A DNA stretch of 64,000 nucleotides, taken from positions 17,102-81,101 of the forward strand of contig JAPOZT010000007.1 of the NCBI GenBank assembly GCA_026705925.1, written 5' to 3'. This document shows, one piece after another, positions 38,340 to 47,050 of the stretch. The notes below the pieces were generated by a model. It did no database searches. It was not told the DNA's origin and saw nothing but the letters and a program-made list of their open reading frames with translations. Position 1 is the first letter of the stretch. Each line of letters starts with the position of its first letter. This DNA comes from Gemmatimonadota bacterium (GTDB lineage Bacteria > JAAXHH01). Position numbers and translations under genes: made by a program.

Positions 38340-39695
38340 CTACCCGTCCGCGAGCTTCCCGTCTTCCAGATTCCCGTCCGAAAGCTTCCCGTCTTCCACC
38401 TGACCGTCCGTCAGTTTCTGGATCGATCCGGGAATGGCATCGACCGCTGGAACCTCCGGGAGTTCCCGCGTGATGGGGACGTTCAAGTCGGAGAAACGTT
38501 GGGCGGACGTGGCAACCCGGGTATCCCATGAACCGACGCTTCGATTGTACCGCTCGATCGCCTGCCGAAGCGAATTGCCCACGTTGACGTAGTGCCCGGC
38601 AAAAACGGCCAGCCGGTCGTACATCTCCTTGCCCAGGTCGCTGATCTGCCGGGCGGTCTCCGCGACGCGGATCTGCTGCCAGGACATCTCCACGGCCTTG
38701 AGCAGCGCCAGCAGGGCCGGCGGCGTAACGATAACCACGTTTTTCTCGAGAGCCCGTTCCGTCAGCCCGGGTTCCCGCTCGATAGCGGGTAGGAAGGCAA
38801 ACTCGGGCAGGACCATCACCACCATGTCCGGCGTCGAGGCCAGGACGCTCCAGTACTCCTTTTTGGCCAGGGAGTCCACGTGGCTTTTTACCTGACTGAC
38901 GTGGCGGTCGAACGCGGCCGACCGGGTTTCGTCATCATCCGTCTCGAAGGCTTCCATGAGCGCCGTCAGCGATACCTTGGAATCGAGAATGACCGTCCGG
39001 TCCTGTGGCAGATGGACGATCACGTCGGTTCGAATCCGTTCCCCTTCGCTGTCGAAGCTGTCCTGCACCGTGAAATCGATGTCCTTCCGAAGGCCCGAAA
39101 GCTCGAGGACCCGTTCGAGCTGCGTCTCCCCCCACCGGCCGCGCACGTCGGGCCGCTTAAGCGCGTTGGAAAGCGTCTGGGCCTCAGTGGCGAGTTCCTT
39201 GTTGGTCTGCATGAGGTTCAGCATCTGGGTGCGGAATTCACCGGCGTTTTCGGCCCGCGCCTTGTCCAGCGACTCGATCTTCTCCGACAGGGGCTTGACC
39301 AGTTTCTCGACGGCTTCCTGGCGCGCTTTGAGAGACTCCTCGGCGTTGGCCTTGAACGATTCCTGCTGCGACTTCAGGACTTCCGATGAAAGGGCCTTGA
39401 AAGTGTCCTTGAACCGCTTCTCCACCTCGTCCCGCTCACCGAGACGTTCCTCCGCATTGGAGAGTTTCTGAAGCAGTCCGGCCCGTTCGACTTCCAGCTT
39501 CCGGACTTCCTCCAGCGACTTCCCCGCTTCGGCCAGTTGCTCGCGCACCACGCCCAGTTCGGTCTCCATGGCCGCCTTCTCGCCGCTGAGCGCGTTGATC
39601 CGGCTGCTGTTCTTAAAGCTCCATACCAGCACGCCGGCCGCCAGCGCCAGGCAGGCCAGGAGCGCGATGAGCAATATGATCGTCAGTGTGTCCAT
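38340..39695 (-). CDS. rmuC: RmuC family protein
   Basis: A 451-residue protein from ATG 39695. One N-terminal transmembrane helix (about 3-24), a long coiled coil (about 30-170: KAAMETELGVVREQLAEAGKSL onward), then the RmuC nuclease-like core: RGRWGETQLERVLELSGL, DVIVHLPQDRTVILDSKVSL, VMVLPEFAFLPAIE and VVIVTPPALLALLKAVE. RmuC limits recombination-linked DNA inversions. The C-terminus ends in an Asp/Gly-rich repeat (QVEDGKLSDGNLEDGKLADG) before TAG; the frame continues the repeat for 19 more codons. The 5-prime leader contains a 9-bp repeat array. Confidence 0.9.
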   Translation of the reverse strand: MDTLTIILLIALLACLALAAGVLVWSFKNSSRINALSGEKAAMETELGVVREQLAEAGKSLEEVRKLEVERAGLLQKLSNAEERLGERDEVEKRFKDTFKALSSEVLKSQQESFKANAEESLKARQEAVEKLVKPLSEKIESLDKARAENAGEFRTQMLNLMQTNKELATEAQTLSNALKRPDVRGRWGETQLERVLELSGLRKDIDFTVQDSFDSEGERIRTDVIVHLPQDRTVILDSKVSLTALMEAFETDDDETRSAAFDRHVSQVKSHVDSLAKKEYWSVLASTPDMVVMVLPEFAFLPAIEREPGLTERALEKNVVIVTPPALLALLKAVEMSWQQIRVAETARQISDLGKEMYDRLAVFAGHYVNVGNSLRQAIERYNRSVGSWDTRVATSAQRFSDLNVPITRELPEVPAVDAIPGSIQKLTDGQVEDGKLSDGNLEDGKLADG

Positions 39696-39735
39696 GTGAG
39701 ATAATAAGACATGAAGCAAGTGCCGTAGTCAAGCA

Positions 39736-39816
39736 GTCAGCGTGGTCAGCATGGTCAGCATGGTCAGCATGGTCAGCATGGTCAGCATGGTCAGCATGGT
39801 CAGCACGGTCAGCTCA
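39736..39816. repeat. 9-bp tandem repeat array (GTCAGCATG)
   Basis: Nine consecutive 9-base units (39736-39816), six identical GTCAGCATG and three variants at the edges, between the alpha/beta hydrolase stop and the rmuC start. No spacers, so not CRISPR. Confidence 0.95.
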
Positions 39817-39822
39817 GTCCGG

Positions 39823-40539
39823 CTACCGCTGGTCCGCCATCCATTCGGCCGAGACCCTGGCCAGTTCCTCCATGACGGGTTCGTCGGTGTTCCGCCGTTT
39901 CAGTACCTTGAATCCATGATCCGCCGTATCCACTAGGTGCAGCGTCGCGTTTTCCAGGCCGTCCACGACCGGCTGCAGCAGATCCAGGTCCGCCATCGAG
40001 TCCCGCTGGCCGGACAGGAACAGCATGGGCGCCTCGACCGCCTTCAGGTGTTCGGCGCGCTCCGTATTCTTCTTGCCCGCATGCAGGGGAAAGGCGAAGA
40101 ACACGATGCCCCGCAGCCCTTCGATGGGTTCCCGGGCGCAGGCCGTCGAGACCATCCGGCCGCTCATGGAATGCCCGCCGGCGAAGACCGGCAGCCCGTC
40201 GGCGCTTTCCTTCGCCGTTTCGATGGCCGCCCGCACCGTGGCCAGACGCACCTTCTCGCCGTCCATCCCGCCGCCGCCCTTCTCGGAATAGGGATAGTTG
40301 AATCGAAAGGTGGCGACCCCCGCATCGTTCAGCGCGTCGCTAAGTTCCTCCATGAATCGATGGCGCATGTTCGTGCCCGATCCGTGTCCCAACACGAGCA
40401 GGGCATGTGCGGCGGCCGGGCCGCCGGTGCCACCTGTGCCGCCTGCGCCGTCCGTGCCTGCCGGCCTTGCCAGGATGGCCGATACCTCGCCATTCTCTTC
40501 AGTCGTTATGAACTTCAATGCTCTCGTATCGACGGACAT
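39823..40539 (-). CDS. Alpha/beta hydrolase (KANL3/TEX30-like)
   Basis: A 238-residue single-domain hydrolase. The oxyanion turn LGHGSGTNMRH (50-60) and nucleophile elbow GGHSMSGRM (Ser124) are followed by a late Asp (GQRDSMAD) and His (DTADHGFKVL). The loop GTDGAGGTGGTGGP (28-41) is a repeat-derived insertion. The GHGSG and GHSMSGR motifs match the KANL3/TEX30 branch. The substrate is unknown. GGAGG lies upstream of ATG 40539. Confidence 0.85.
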   Translation of the reverse strand: MSVDTRALKFITTEENGEVSAILARPAGTDGAGGTGGTGGPAAAHALLVLGHGSGTNMRHRFMEELSDALNDAGVATFRFNYPYSEKGGGGMDGEKVRLATVRAAIETAKESADGLPVFAGGHSMSGRMVSTACAREPIEGLRGIVFFAFPLHAGKKNTERAEHLKAVEAPMLFLSGQRDSMADLDLLQPVVDGLENATLHLVDTADHGFKVLKRRNTDEPVMEELARVSAEWMADQR

Positions 40540-40645
40540 TCAACCCTCCGGCATTCCTCGTTTGTTTACCCGCGGAATTCCTCATTTATCTCCCTGCGGA
40601 CTGTCCAAACAAGATGATCTTCTACTGCGTTGTGCTACTGCGTTT

Positions 40646-41143
40646 CTACTGCGCCGCGCGCTTCGGATAGTCATACCGCACTTCCTCACCCGGCACATCG
40701 CCCACGGCGGACCAGGTGTCCGCCTGGAATCGCAGGTGCAGCACGACGCAGGTGGGCATATTGAAGATCTCTCTCGGTCCGATGTGGTTCGCAAGATCCG
40801 TTAACCCGGGATTGTGCCCGAACAGCATCAGGCTGTCCACCGAATCATCCACGCTCCGGATCACCTGGAGCAGTTCGGAAACGCCCGCGTGAAAGAGGCG
40901 CTCCTCCACCGCGATGCGCTCGCGGGGGTACCCGAGCTTCCCGGCGACGCTCCGCGCCGTGGCCAGCGCCCGGACCGCGGAACTCGAGACGATCAGATCC
41001 GGTTCGCACCCGCTCCGTCCCAGCCGCTCCCCCATCTCCGGCGCGTCTCGCTTCCCGCGCTTGTTCAGCGGCCGGTCATGATCGCGGAGAGTGGGGTCTT
41101 TCCAGCTCGACTTGGCGTGCCGTACCAGGATGAGTTCCTTCAC
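40646..41143 (-). CDS. sixA: SixA-like histidine phosphatase
   Basis: A 165-residue phosphoglycerate-mutase-fold phosphatase starting at GTG 41143. The RHG motif is LVRHAKSSW (Arg8, His9 phospho-acceptor). SSSAVRALATA and LFGHNPGLTD (His110) complete the active site. SixA removes phosphate from phosphohistidine proteins such as PTS components or phosphotransfer domains. No PTS or two-component gene is adjacent. Confidence 0.85.
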   Translation of the reverse strand: MKELILVRHAKSSWKDPTLRDHDRPLNKRGKRDAPEMGERLGRSGCEPDLIVSSSAVRALATARSVAGKLGYPRERIAVEERLFHAGVSELLQVIRSVDDSVDSLMLFGHNPGLTDLANHIGPREIFNMPTCVVLHLRFQADTWSAVGDVPGEEVRYDYPKRAAQ

Positions 41144-41222
41144 CTGGAAGCGCTCCCATGGATAGGTGGTTCGTACGGCAGCGGGGCGGACTTCTCAGGT
41201 CCGATTGGGCCAGCCTCTGCGC

Positions 41223-42086
41223 TCACGCCACCGAACGCCGGTCCGCTTTGGTCTTCGCGGGCAGGCTGAACGGGCGATCGTGGCGGAGACTCGGCACGCG
41301 GCCGCGCGCGCTGGCGACGCTGCCCAGGTCCACCGTTGCGACGATGACGCCCACGTCTTCGCCGCCGTCGGCCAGGACCTCGCCCCACGGGGAGATGATG
41401 AGCGAATGACCGTACACCTCGCCGCCGCCCGGAATCGAACCCGCGGCGCAGGGGGCCACCACTATGGCGCTGTTCTCGATGGCCCGTGCGCGGTTCAGCA
41501 CGTGCCAGTGGGCCTGTCCCGTCGTTTTTGTGAACGCCGCCGGTACGGCGAGGATCTTGGCGCCGGCCTGCGCCAGCGTGCGGTAGAGCTGGGGAAAGCG
41601 CAGGTCGTAACAGGTGGTCATGCCGAGCCGGCCCCAGGGCGTGTCCGCCACCACGGCCGTTTCGCCGGGGGATACGACGTCCGATTCCCGGTACTGCTCG
41701 TCCCGGGAGAGGTCCACGTCGAAGAGGTGGATCTTGTCGTAGCGCGCGCGGATCTCCCCCTGGTCGTCCACCAGAAAACCCCGGTTGATGAGCCGGCCGT
41801 CGAGCCCGTCCACTGCCACGGAACCGATGAGCGTCCACACGCCGGCGTTCCGCGTGAAATCCCGCAGGGCCGCGACCACGGGATGGTCCGCCTCCGGCGC
41901 CGAGGGCGGACAGATCATGCCGTTGTCGGTTCTGAGACCGCCGCAGAACTCCGGCAGGCACACCAGATCGGCGCCTTTCGCCACCGCGTCGCCCGCCAGG
42001 CGGCCGGCGACCTCGATGGCCTCGTCGAAGGTTGCCGTGGCCGGCGTCTGCACACAACCGATACGTACTTCGTTGCTTGAACTCAT
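41223..42086 (-). CDS. Nitrilase-superfamily carbon-nitrogen hydrolase (Nit-type)
   Basis: A 287-residue amidase with the Glu-Lys-Cys triad: Glu46 (CLPEFCGG), Lys118 (RYDKIHLFDVDL) and Cys159 (GMTTCYDLRFPQLYR). KIHLFDVD and TTCYDLRFP point to the Nit1/deaminated-glutathione or omega-amidase branch, a metabolite-repair role, rather than plant-type nitrilases. AGGAG is close before ATG 42086. It precedes the sixA-like gene by 79 bases on the same strand. Confidence 0.9.
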   Translation of the reverse strand: MSSSNEVRIGCVQTPATATFDEAIEVAGRLAGDAVAKGADLVCLPEFCGGLRTDNGMICPPSAPEADHPVVAALRDFTRNAGVWTLIGSVAVDGLDGRLINRGFLVDDQGEIRARYDKIHLFDVDLSRDEQYRESDVVSPGETAVVADTPWGRLGMTTCYDLRFPQLYRTLAQAGAKILAVPAAFTKTTGQAHWHVLNRARAIENSAIVVAPCAAGSIPGGGEVYGHSLIISPWGEVLADGGEDVGVIVATVDLGSVASARGRVPSLRHDRPFSLPAKTKADRRSVA

Positions 42087-42202
42087 GGCTTGCTCTCCTG
42101 TGATTGCGTAATGCTGATCTGCGAGTCCTGACCTGCTAATGCGGCCAGGGCACTCATGTCATTCAGAATGCCCAGGCCGCTCCTGACGATCTCCCTACGC
42201 GG

Positions 42203-44692
42203 CTAATGTGGTATCCCCAGTTGATGCATCCTGCGGTGAATCGCCTCCCTCGCCTCGACAAAGGGCCGTTCCAGGTAGGCGAGATGGTCTTCCTCGCCGT
42301 GATGGTGCGTGGCCGTGCCGGGTTCGTGCCGCGCCGCGGTCCGACGGATATACTGCAGGTCGCCGTCGATGAGGGTGAGCATGTACTGGGCGGCGTCCCG
42401 GTCGAACATCCACCACTCGCCTCCGCAGGCGACGTAGACCGGCGAGGTGTGGGCGAAGATCCCCCGTCCCCAGCCGTCGTGATGGGGCACGCTGGTATAG
42501 TCCGGCCCCGCGCATCGCGCGGCCAGCCAGGTGTGTCCGTCCACCTTCACGTGCGCCTTCAGTTCCAGTCGGCGTGTGCCGCCCCGGTCCTCCGTGGAGG
42601 CCACGACGCGTCCGCCCTGGACGATTTCCAGCGTGTGGATCGGGAAGATGCTCTCCGACCACGCCTGGACCTCCACCGTCCCGGGACCCGAAACCTGCAC
42701 CGTGTCGCCCACCTGGTGCCCGTCCACGGAGAGGTGGATGATCGGACCGCCGCTGTGGAAGGTGCGTCCCTGCGAAACGGCGTTGCACCAGTTGTCGTAG
42801 GTGAAATCCTGGTCGGGCATGTAGGCGTAGGTGCGGTACAGGCCGACGGGCACGTCGCTGCTCATCTTGTCGGTTCCGCCCACGAGCGGCAACTTGTACC
42901 CGCAGTTTAGATAGCGGTAATACTCGATGTGGTTGAAGGGCTGGTGGCGCAGCATCTCCACGCCGTCCACGCGGCCCGTGGCGATGAGCGCAGCGGGCTC
43001 GCCGTTCGGGTTCGGTAGATGGGGGATGATGACCGAGCCGCCCTGGGCGTGGCACTGGTCCGCCCAGTCGCTCATGGTGATCTCGAGGGTGCCGCCCAGT
43101 TCCGCCTCGCCCGGGCCGTCCGTGCACCAGGGCATCACCGGCTCCTTCAGGCCCCAGAGGATGAGGTGTCCCAGGAAGTGCTGCCGGTTCTCCTGGCCCA
43201 CGTAGACGATGTTGTTCCCGTCCTGCGAGACGCTCGGCCGGCCCGTGAAATCCTCCGTGTTCGTGAAGAGATTGCCCCACTGCGAAGGGAGCAGGTTCAC
43301 GATGTTCAGGTCCTCCCCCTGAGATTCCGTGTGGCTGCCCTGCGTGGAGAGGAAGTGGACGTGCGAATCTCCGCTGTACCAGCCTTGCGCGTTCATGTTC
43401 ACCCAGCGCTTCAGGCGAAGGGTCAGTTCCTGCTGGCCCGGTTCGATCTTCACCCGGGTCCGCAGCGGCTCGTACTCGAACCCCCGCGCCACGTCCACGA
43501 TCACCTCGCCGCGGGGCAGCCATCCCTGGCACATGCCGTCGATGTAAGCATAGGTGATCTGTCCCAGCCGGAGGTCCCCGCCGATGTCGATATGCCAGGT
43601 GTCCAGGTTGGAATTGACCTGGTTGTGGTGGCCGTAGGGCTGGTAGGGGATGCCTTCGGGCGAGCGGAAATGGACGCGGCAGGGGACCGGCCTTCCCGTG
43701 TCGTCATCGAGGACGGTGACGTTTACCCAGTTCCGCCCCCGGTCCAGGAGCTCCACGCGCATGCGCGGCGTTTCGACCACGTTCTTCTGCTCGACGTCCC
43801 CCCATTTGACCTCGCCGACGGTTTCCTCGCCCTGCTTCACCGACAGCGTCGCGGACGGTATGGCCGCCACTTCGACGTAGGCCGGGCTCGACTTCGGGTT
43901 CTGCGTTTCGCCCCACCCGGCGAAATCGTCGTCGACGAAGTCATCGGCCGACGCTTCGGGCAGGGGATGGACGTAGGAGGCGATGCCCCGGTCCACGTCC
44001 ACGCGCAGGTCGAAGGGCTTTTCGGCGTCGTCGGGATCGGTCAGCGTCAGGCGCGCCTCGCGTTTGCCCTGGCGGACGAAGGGATGCTCGTTGGCCTGCG
44101 AGACCGTCAGTCCGGCGATGATGAAAGGCGGACCGGCCGGAATGACCTCCAGCGATTCGATCTCGCGGTCGGGATGGGGGTTCCGCCAGGCCCACAGAAA
44201 GTATCCCCGGGAATAGTCGCCCGTGACTTCCGTCTGACGCTTGCCCGAGTCGCCCCAGTCGTCCCCCGCGTAACGCCGCATCTTCACCGGGCCCCGGTCC
44301 GGGAGGGCGATAAAAGGCTTGCCCCCCAGGGAGATATGGCCGATTTCAAAGCGTTCGCGGATGGGTACGCGGATCTCCTCGCCGCTCTCCTTGCCGCCCA
44401 CCAGCCGGAACACGTATTCCGCCACGGGGATCCCCAGCGGACCGCCCTCCATCAGGTCGGATTTCAGCAGGCGATGGGCCAGGATCAAGCCCGTGGCCCG
44501 GCTGTTGACGGGAATGGTCACGCCGCCGGTGGCCCCGTCGAACGCGATAAAACAGTTCGCGGGATCGTCGTGCACCCGGAAGGGCAGGCCGCGGCACAGT
44601 TGATCGCCGATGGGCGTGTTGGGCTTCTCCTCCAGGACGTCGAGTCCGGCGTTACACAGGGCGGACAGGTCGAGGGGCAGGTAGTCGGGCAT
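42203..44692 (-). CDS. CehA/McbA-type metallohydrolase (PHP-like) with N-terminal beta domains
   Basis: An 829-residue protein from ATG 44692 (GAGG 7 bases upstream). The first ~420 residues are beta-rich, including a carboxypeptidase-regulatory-like section (VTVLDDDTGRPVPCRVHFRSPEG). The PHP-type metal site starts GDSHVHFLS (His pair near 445), continues through VIIPHLPNP and ends with GGTDKMSSD. This matches CehA/McbA carbaryl-hydrolase-like proteins. No signal peptide. Substrate unknown; likely esters or carbamates of plant or aromatic origin by analogy. Confidence 0.82.
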   Translation of the reverse strand: MPDYLPLDLSALCNAGLDVLEEKPNTPIGDQLCRGLPFRVHDDPANCFIAFDGATGGVTIPVNSRATGLILAHRLLKSDLMEGGPLGIPVAEYVFRLVGGKESGEEIRVPIRERFEIGHISLGGKPFIALPDRGPVKMRRYAGDDWGDSGKRQTEVTGDYSRGYFLWAWRNPHPDREIESLEVIPAGPPFIIAGLTVSQANEHPFVRQGKREARLTLTDPDDAEKPFDLRVDVDRGIASYVHPLPEASADDFVDDDFAGWGETQNPKSSPAYVEVAAIPSATLSVKQGEETVGEVKWGDVEQKNVVETPRMRVELLDRGRNWVNVTVLDDDTGRPVPCRVHFRSPEGIPYQPYGHHNQVNSNLDTWHIDIGGDLRLGQITYAYIDGMCQGWLPRGEVIVDVARGFEYEPLRTRVKIEPGQQELTLRLKRWVNMNAQGWYSGDSHVHFLSTQGSHTESQGEDLNIVNLLPSQWGNLFTNTEDFTGRPSVSQDGNNIVYVGQENRQHFLGHLILWGLKEPVMPWCTDGPGEAELGGTLEITMSDWADQCHAQGGSVIIPHLPNPNGEPAALIATGRVDGVEMLRHQPFNHIEYYRYLNCGYKLPLVGGTDKMSSDVPVGLYRTYAYMPDQDFTYDNWCNAVSQGRTFHSGGPIIHLSVDGHQVGDTVQVSGPGTVEVQAWSESIFPIHTLEIVQGGRVVASTEDRGGTRRLELKAHVKVDGHTWLAARCAGPDYTSVPHHDGWGRGIFAHTSPVYVACGGEWWMFDRDAAQYMLTLIDGDLQYIRRTAARHEPGTATHHHGEEDHLAYLERPFVEAREAIHRRMHQLGIPH

Positions 44693-44772
44693 GTGGGCGC
44701 CTCTTTCCGAATGTAACTTGTGGTGATGCAAGCGGCGTTTTGAAGCGTGTTTTTGTACAAATTTCAAATTGA

Positions 44773-44803
44773 ACTTGAAAATTGTACAGGATTCAAGTAT
44801 TAT
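44773..44803 (+). promoter_or_regulatory. Promoter with overlapping operator for the second DUF4143 ATPase
   Basis: TTGAAA (44775-44780), 17-base spacer, TATTAT (44798-44803). A perfect inverted repeat, ACTTGAA (44773-44779) and TTCAAGT (44792-44798), straddles the promoter from -35 to the edge of -10, ideal for repressor occlusion. Confidence 0.6.
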
Positions 44804-44845
44804 GATCTCATGCGGGTGTATTCAACAAGAACCGGGACCGTTGCC

Positions 44846-46015
44846 ATGATATCAAGACAAATCGCCGGCGAGCTTACAGCAACAGCGGCGGAATTCCCCG
44901 TAGTGACCATCATCGGGCCGCGGCAGGCGGGCAAGACCACGCTTGCAAGGATGCAATTCCCCGGGCACGCCTACGCAAACCTGGAAGCGCCCGATGCGCG
45001 CCAGCTTGCCATGAGCGATCCGTACGCTTTCTTCTCCCAGTTTCCGCCGCCGGTCATCGTCGACGAGATCCAGCGCGTACCCGAACTGCTGTCCGTCATC
45101 CAGGTCCTTGCCGACAGCAGCCGGGAACGCGGGCAGTTCATTCTCACGGGCAGCCACCAGTTGCGCCTGCAGGAAGCGGTCTCCCAATCCCTGGCCGGCC
45201 GAACCGCCCTCCTGCGCCTGCTGCCCCTGTCGATTTCGGAACTCGAAACCGCCGGGATCCGCTGCACGCGGGACGAGTACATACACCAGGGATTCATGCC
45301 ACGGTTGTACGACGAAAACGTCGATCCGACCCGGCTCTATCGCAGCTACTGTCAAACTTACATCGAGCGCGACATCAGGCAAATGATAAACATCCGAAGG
45401 CTGACGGATTTCGAAAACTTCATGCGCCTGTTGGCAGGCCGCGTCGGCCAGGTGTTGAACCTCCACGCGCTGGCCGGCGACCTGGGCGTGTCGAGCACCA
45501 CGCTGAAGGAATGGCTGTCGGTACTGGAAGCGTCGCACGCTGTCTTCAGGTTGAATCCCTATTTCGAAAATTTCGGCAAGCGCATCATCAAATCGCCGAA
45601 GGTCTATTTCACCGACGTCGGACTCGCGTCCTACCTGCTCGGTATCGAATCGCCCGCGCAGGCGTCGCGGGACCCGCTGATCGGCAATCTCTTCGAGAAT
45701 CTAGTCGTCATCGAAGCCCTGAAATCCAGACTCAACGCGGGGAAAGAACCCGAACTCTATTTCTACCGTGACAACCGGGGCGATGAGGTCGATCTGCTGT
45801 TCAGGCGGAACCGGCAGTTGATCCCCATTGAGATTAAATCGGCCATGACCTTCAATACGGAGTTCATGAAGGGAATCATGCGATTCCGAAAAATCGCGTC
45901 CAGCGCACGTAAGGGATACGTCGTCTACGCGGGCGACCTTACCCCGGACCTGCCCGATGCCCGGGTGCTTCGTTTTACGGAGGTGGATTCCGTTTTTAAG
46001 GACACCGAGACCTGA
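44846..46015 (+). CDS. AAA+ ATPase with DUF4143 C-terminus
   Basis: A 389-residue protein from ATG 44846. Walker A GPRQAGKTT (24-32) and Walker B VIVDEIQ (70-76) are followed by GSHQLRLQEAVSQSLAGR and a winged helix (LNLHALAGDLGVSSTTLKEW). The DUF4143 PD-(D/E)xK-like motif is intact: NRGDEVDLLF and PIEIKSA. Second family member in the window, with an AT-rich regulated promoter. Biological role unknown. Confidence 0.88.
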   Translation: MISRQIAGELTATAAEFPVVTIIGPRQAGKTTLARMQFPGHAYANLEAPDARQLAMSDPYAFFSQFPPPVIVDEIQRVPELLSVIQVLADSSRERGQFILTGSHQLRLQEAVSQSLAGRTALLRLLPLSISELETAGIRCTRDEYIHQGFMPRLYDENVDPTRLYRSYCQTYIERDIRQMINIRRLTDFENFMRLLAGRVGQVLNLHALAGDLGVSSTTLKEWLSVLEASHAVFRLNPYFENFGKRIIKSPKVYFTDVGLASYLLGIESPAQASRDPLIGNLFENLVVIEALKSRLNAGKEPELYFYRDNRGDEVDLLFRRNRQLIPIEIKSAMTFNTEFMKGIMRFRKIASSARKGYVVYAGDLTPDLPDARVLRFTEVDSVFKDTET

Positions 46016-46061
46016 CTAAACTCGGGATCACACCCTTCCGATCACCACCTCCCATTGACCC

Positions 46062-46090
46062 TTGATAAAACGTTAAGGGGGTCTTATAAT
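46062..46090 (+). promoter_or_regulatory. Near-consensus promoter of the cupin gene
   Basis: TTGATA (46062-46067), 17-base spacer, perfect TATAAT (46085-46090). This gives a leader of about 155 bases containing several hairpins, e.g. AGACTAT (46147-46153) with ATAGTCT (46156-46162). Confidence 0.7.
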
Positions 46091-46115
46091 ACACTTTTGT
46101 AAAGTCATTCGAATT

Positions 46116-46274
46116 ATGGCTACGGTTTTCGACGGTCGGACCTCTAAGACTATTGATAGTCTGTATACCGCCGCATTCGTTGTACGAACAACCGCGACAT
46201 TCGATGTTCTGTTCGCTTATCGCAATGCCACGCAAATCCGAAAGGAACTCCGATGGCCCACCACAAAGCCTTGA
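46116..46274 (+). CDS. Possible 52-codon upstream ORF overlapping the cupin start
   Basis: ATG 46116 opens a 52-codon frame (MATVFDGRTSKTIDSLYTAA at its start) that ends 22 bases inside the cupin gene in another frame. It lies just after the strong promoter but has no ribosome site. It may be a translated leader, a leftover or chance. Confidence 0.25.
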   Translation: MATVFDGRTSKTIDSLYTAAFVVRTTATFDVLFAYRNATQIRKELRWPTTKP

Positions 46275-46609
46275 TGAAGGGCGGCTTCCTCCTGCCCACG
46301 TGCGAGAAGCACTTCCACGACCATGACGAGACCTGGCTGATCCTGAAAGGGAGCGGGACGGGATTCTGGATCGATCACGACGGAAACCGGGAGGATTTCG
46401 TCCTTGAAGCGGGCGACGTCTGGATGATCCCCGCGGGATTCGAACACGGTTGCGCCGGGACGAACAGCGAAGACTTCACGATCAGTGTCTTCGACGGGAC
46501 GAAGCCGCCCGGGTGCCACGATCACGCCCATTACTACATTGAAAAAGAAGGGTACATCCCCTCTTTTAAACTGGTCAAGACACCGACGGACCGGTACGGA
46601 TCGGCTTAG
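46253..46609 (+). CDS. Cupin-domain protein
   Basis: A 118-residue single cupin barrel. Metal ligands lie in cupin motif 1 (KHFHDHDETWLILKG, with Glu26-type residue) and motif 2 (GDVWMIPAGFEHG). The C-terminus has CHDHAHYYIEKEG. AAAGGA precedes ATG 46253. Cupins of this size include isomerases, dioxygenases and sensors; function undetermined. Transcribed from a strong promoter through a structured leader. Confidence 0.85.
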   Translation: MAHHKALMKGGFLLPTCEKHFHDHDETWLILKGSGTGFWIDHDGNREDFVLEAGDVWMIPAGFEHGCAGTNSEDFTISVFDGTKPPGCHDHAHYYIEKEGYIPSFKLVKTPTDRYGSA

Positions 46610-46721
46610 GTGGGCGATGCTGTCCGGGTGCGCTGCCGTCCTATAACGCAGGCTGCCGCCGCATAACACCCTTTTTTCCTTCAGCACACGTATTCAAGAA
46701 ACATCGACAAGGAACGTCGAC

Positions 46722-47033
46722 ATGGATTTCAGGGACGACTGGGAGCGCGCCGAACACGACTACGTGCAGTGCCTGAACCGGCTCGAGGCCGCCAGGGCCG
46801 ATCTCGATGCGGCGCGCAAGACGCTGCTGGATCTCACGCCGGAAGAGGGACGCAGCGGCAGGCTGCTCAACGTCCGCTACCGGAAAAACCGGGGCGCCGT
46901 GGACTGGAGGGCGGCGCTGCACGCGGTCCTGGAATCGGACGAAGTGGCCCTCGACGAAATCGGCGACAAGTACCGCAAACCGGAATCGGGCGCCTGGTAT
47001 GTCCGGCTGAACAGACTGGCGGTTAACGCGTAG
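46722..47033 (+). CDS. Unknown small helical protein
   Basis: A 103-residue protein, with AAGGA 9 bases before ATG 46722. Residues 5-40 form a heptad-rich helix (ERAEHDYVQCLNRLEAARAD), the rest is basic (RLLNVRYRKNRGAVDW). No family is recognised. It lies 17 bases before the TIM-barrel isomerase gene and is probably cotranscribed with it. Confidence 0.65.
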   Translation: MDFRDDWERAEHDYVQCLNRLEAARADLDAARKTLLDLTPEEGRSGRLLNVRYRKNRGAVDWRAALHAVLESDEVALDEIGDKYRKPESGAWYVRLNRLAVNA

Positions 47034-47050
47034 CGCCCGGACGGGTGACC

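Noticed and set aside
39736..39816. CRISPR array
   Set aside because: Units are 9 bp, contiguous and without spacers; no cas genes.
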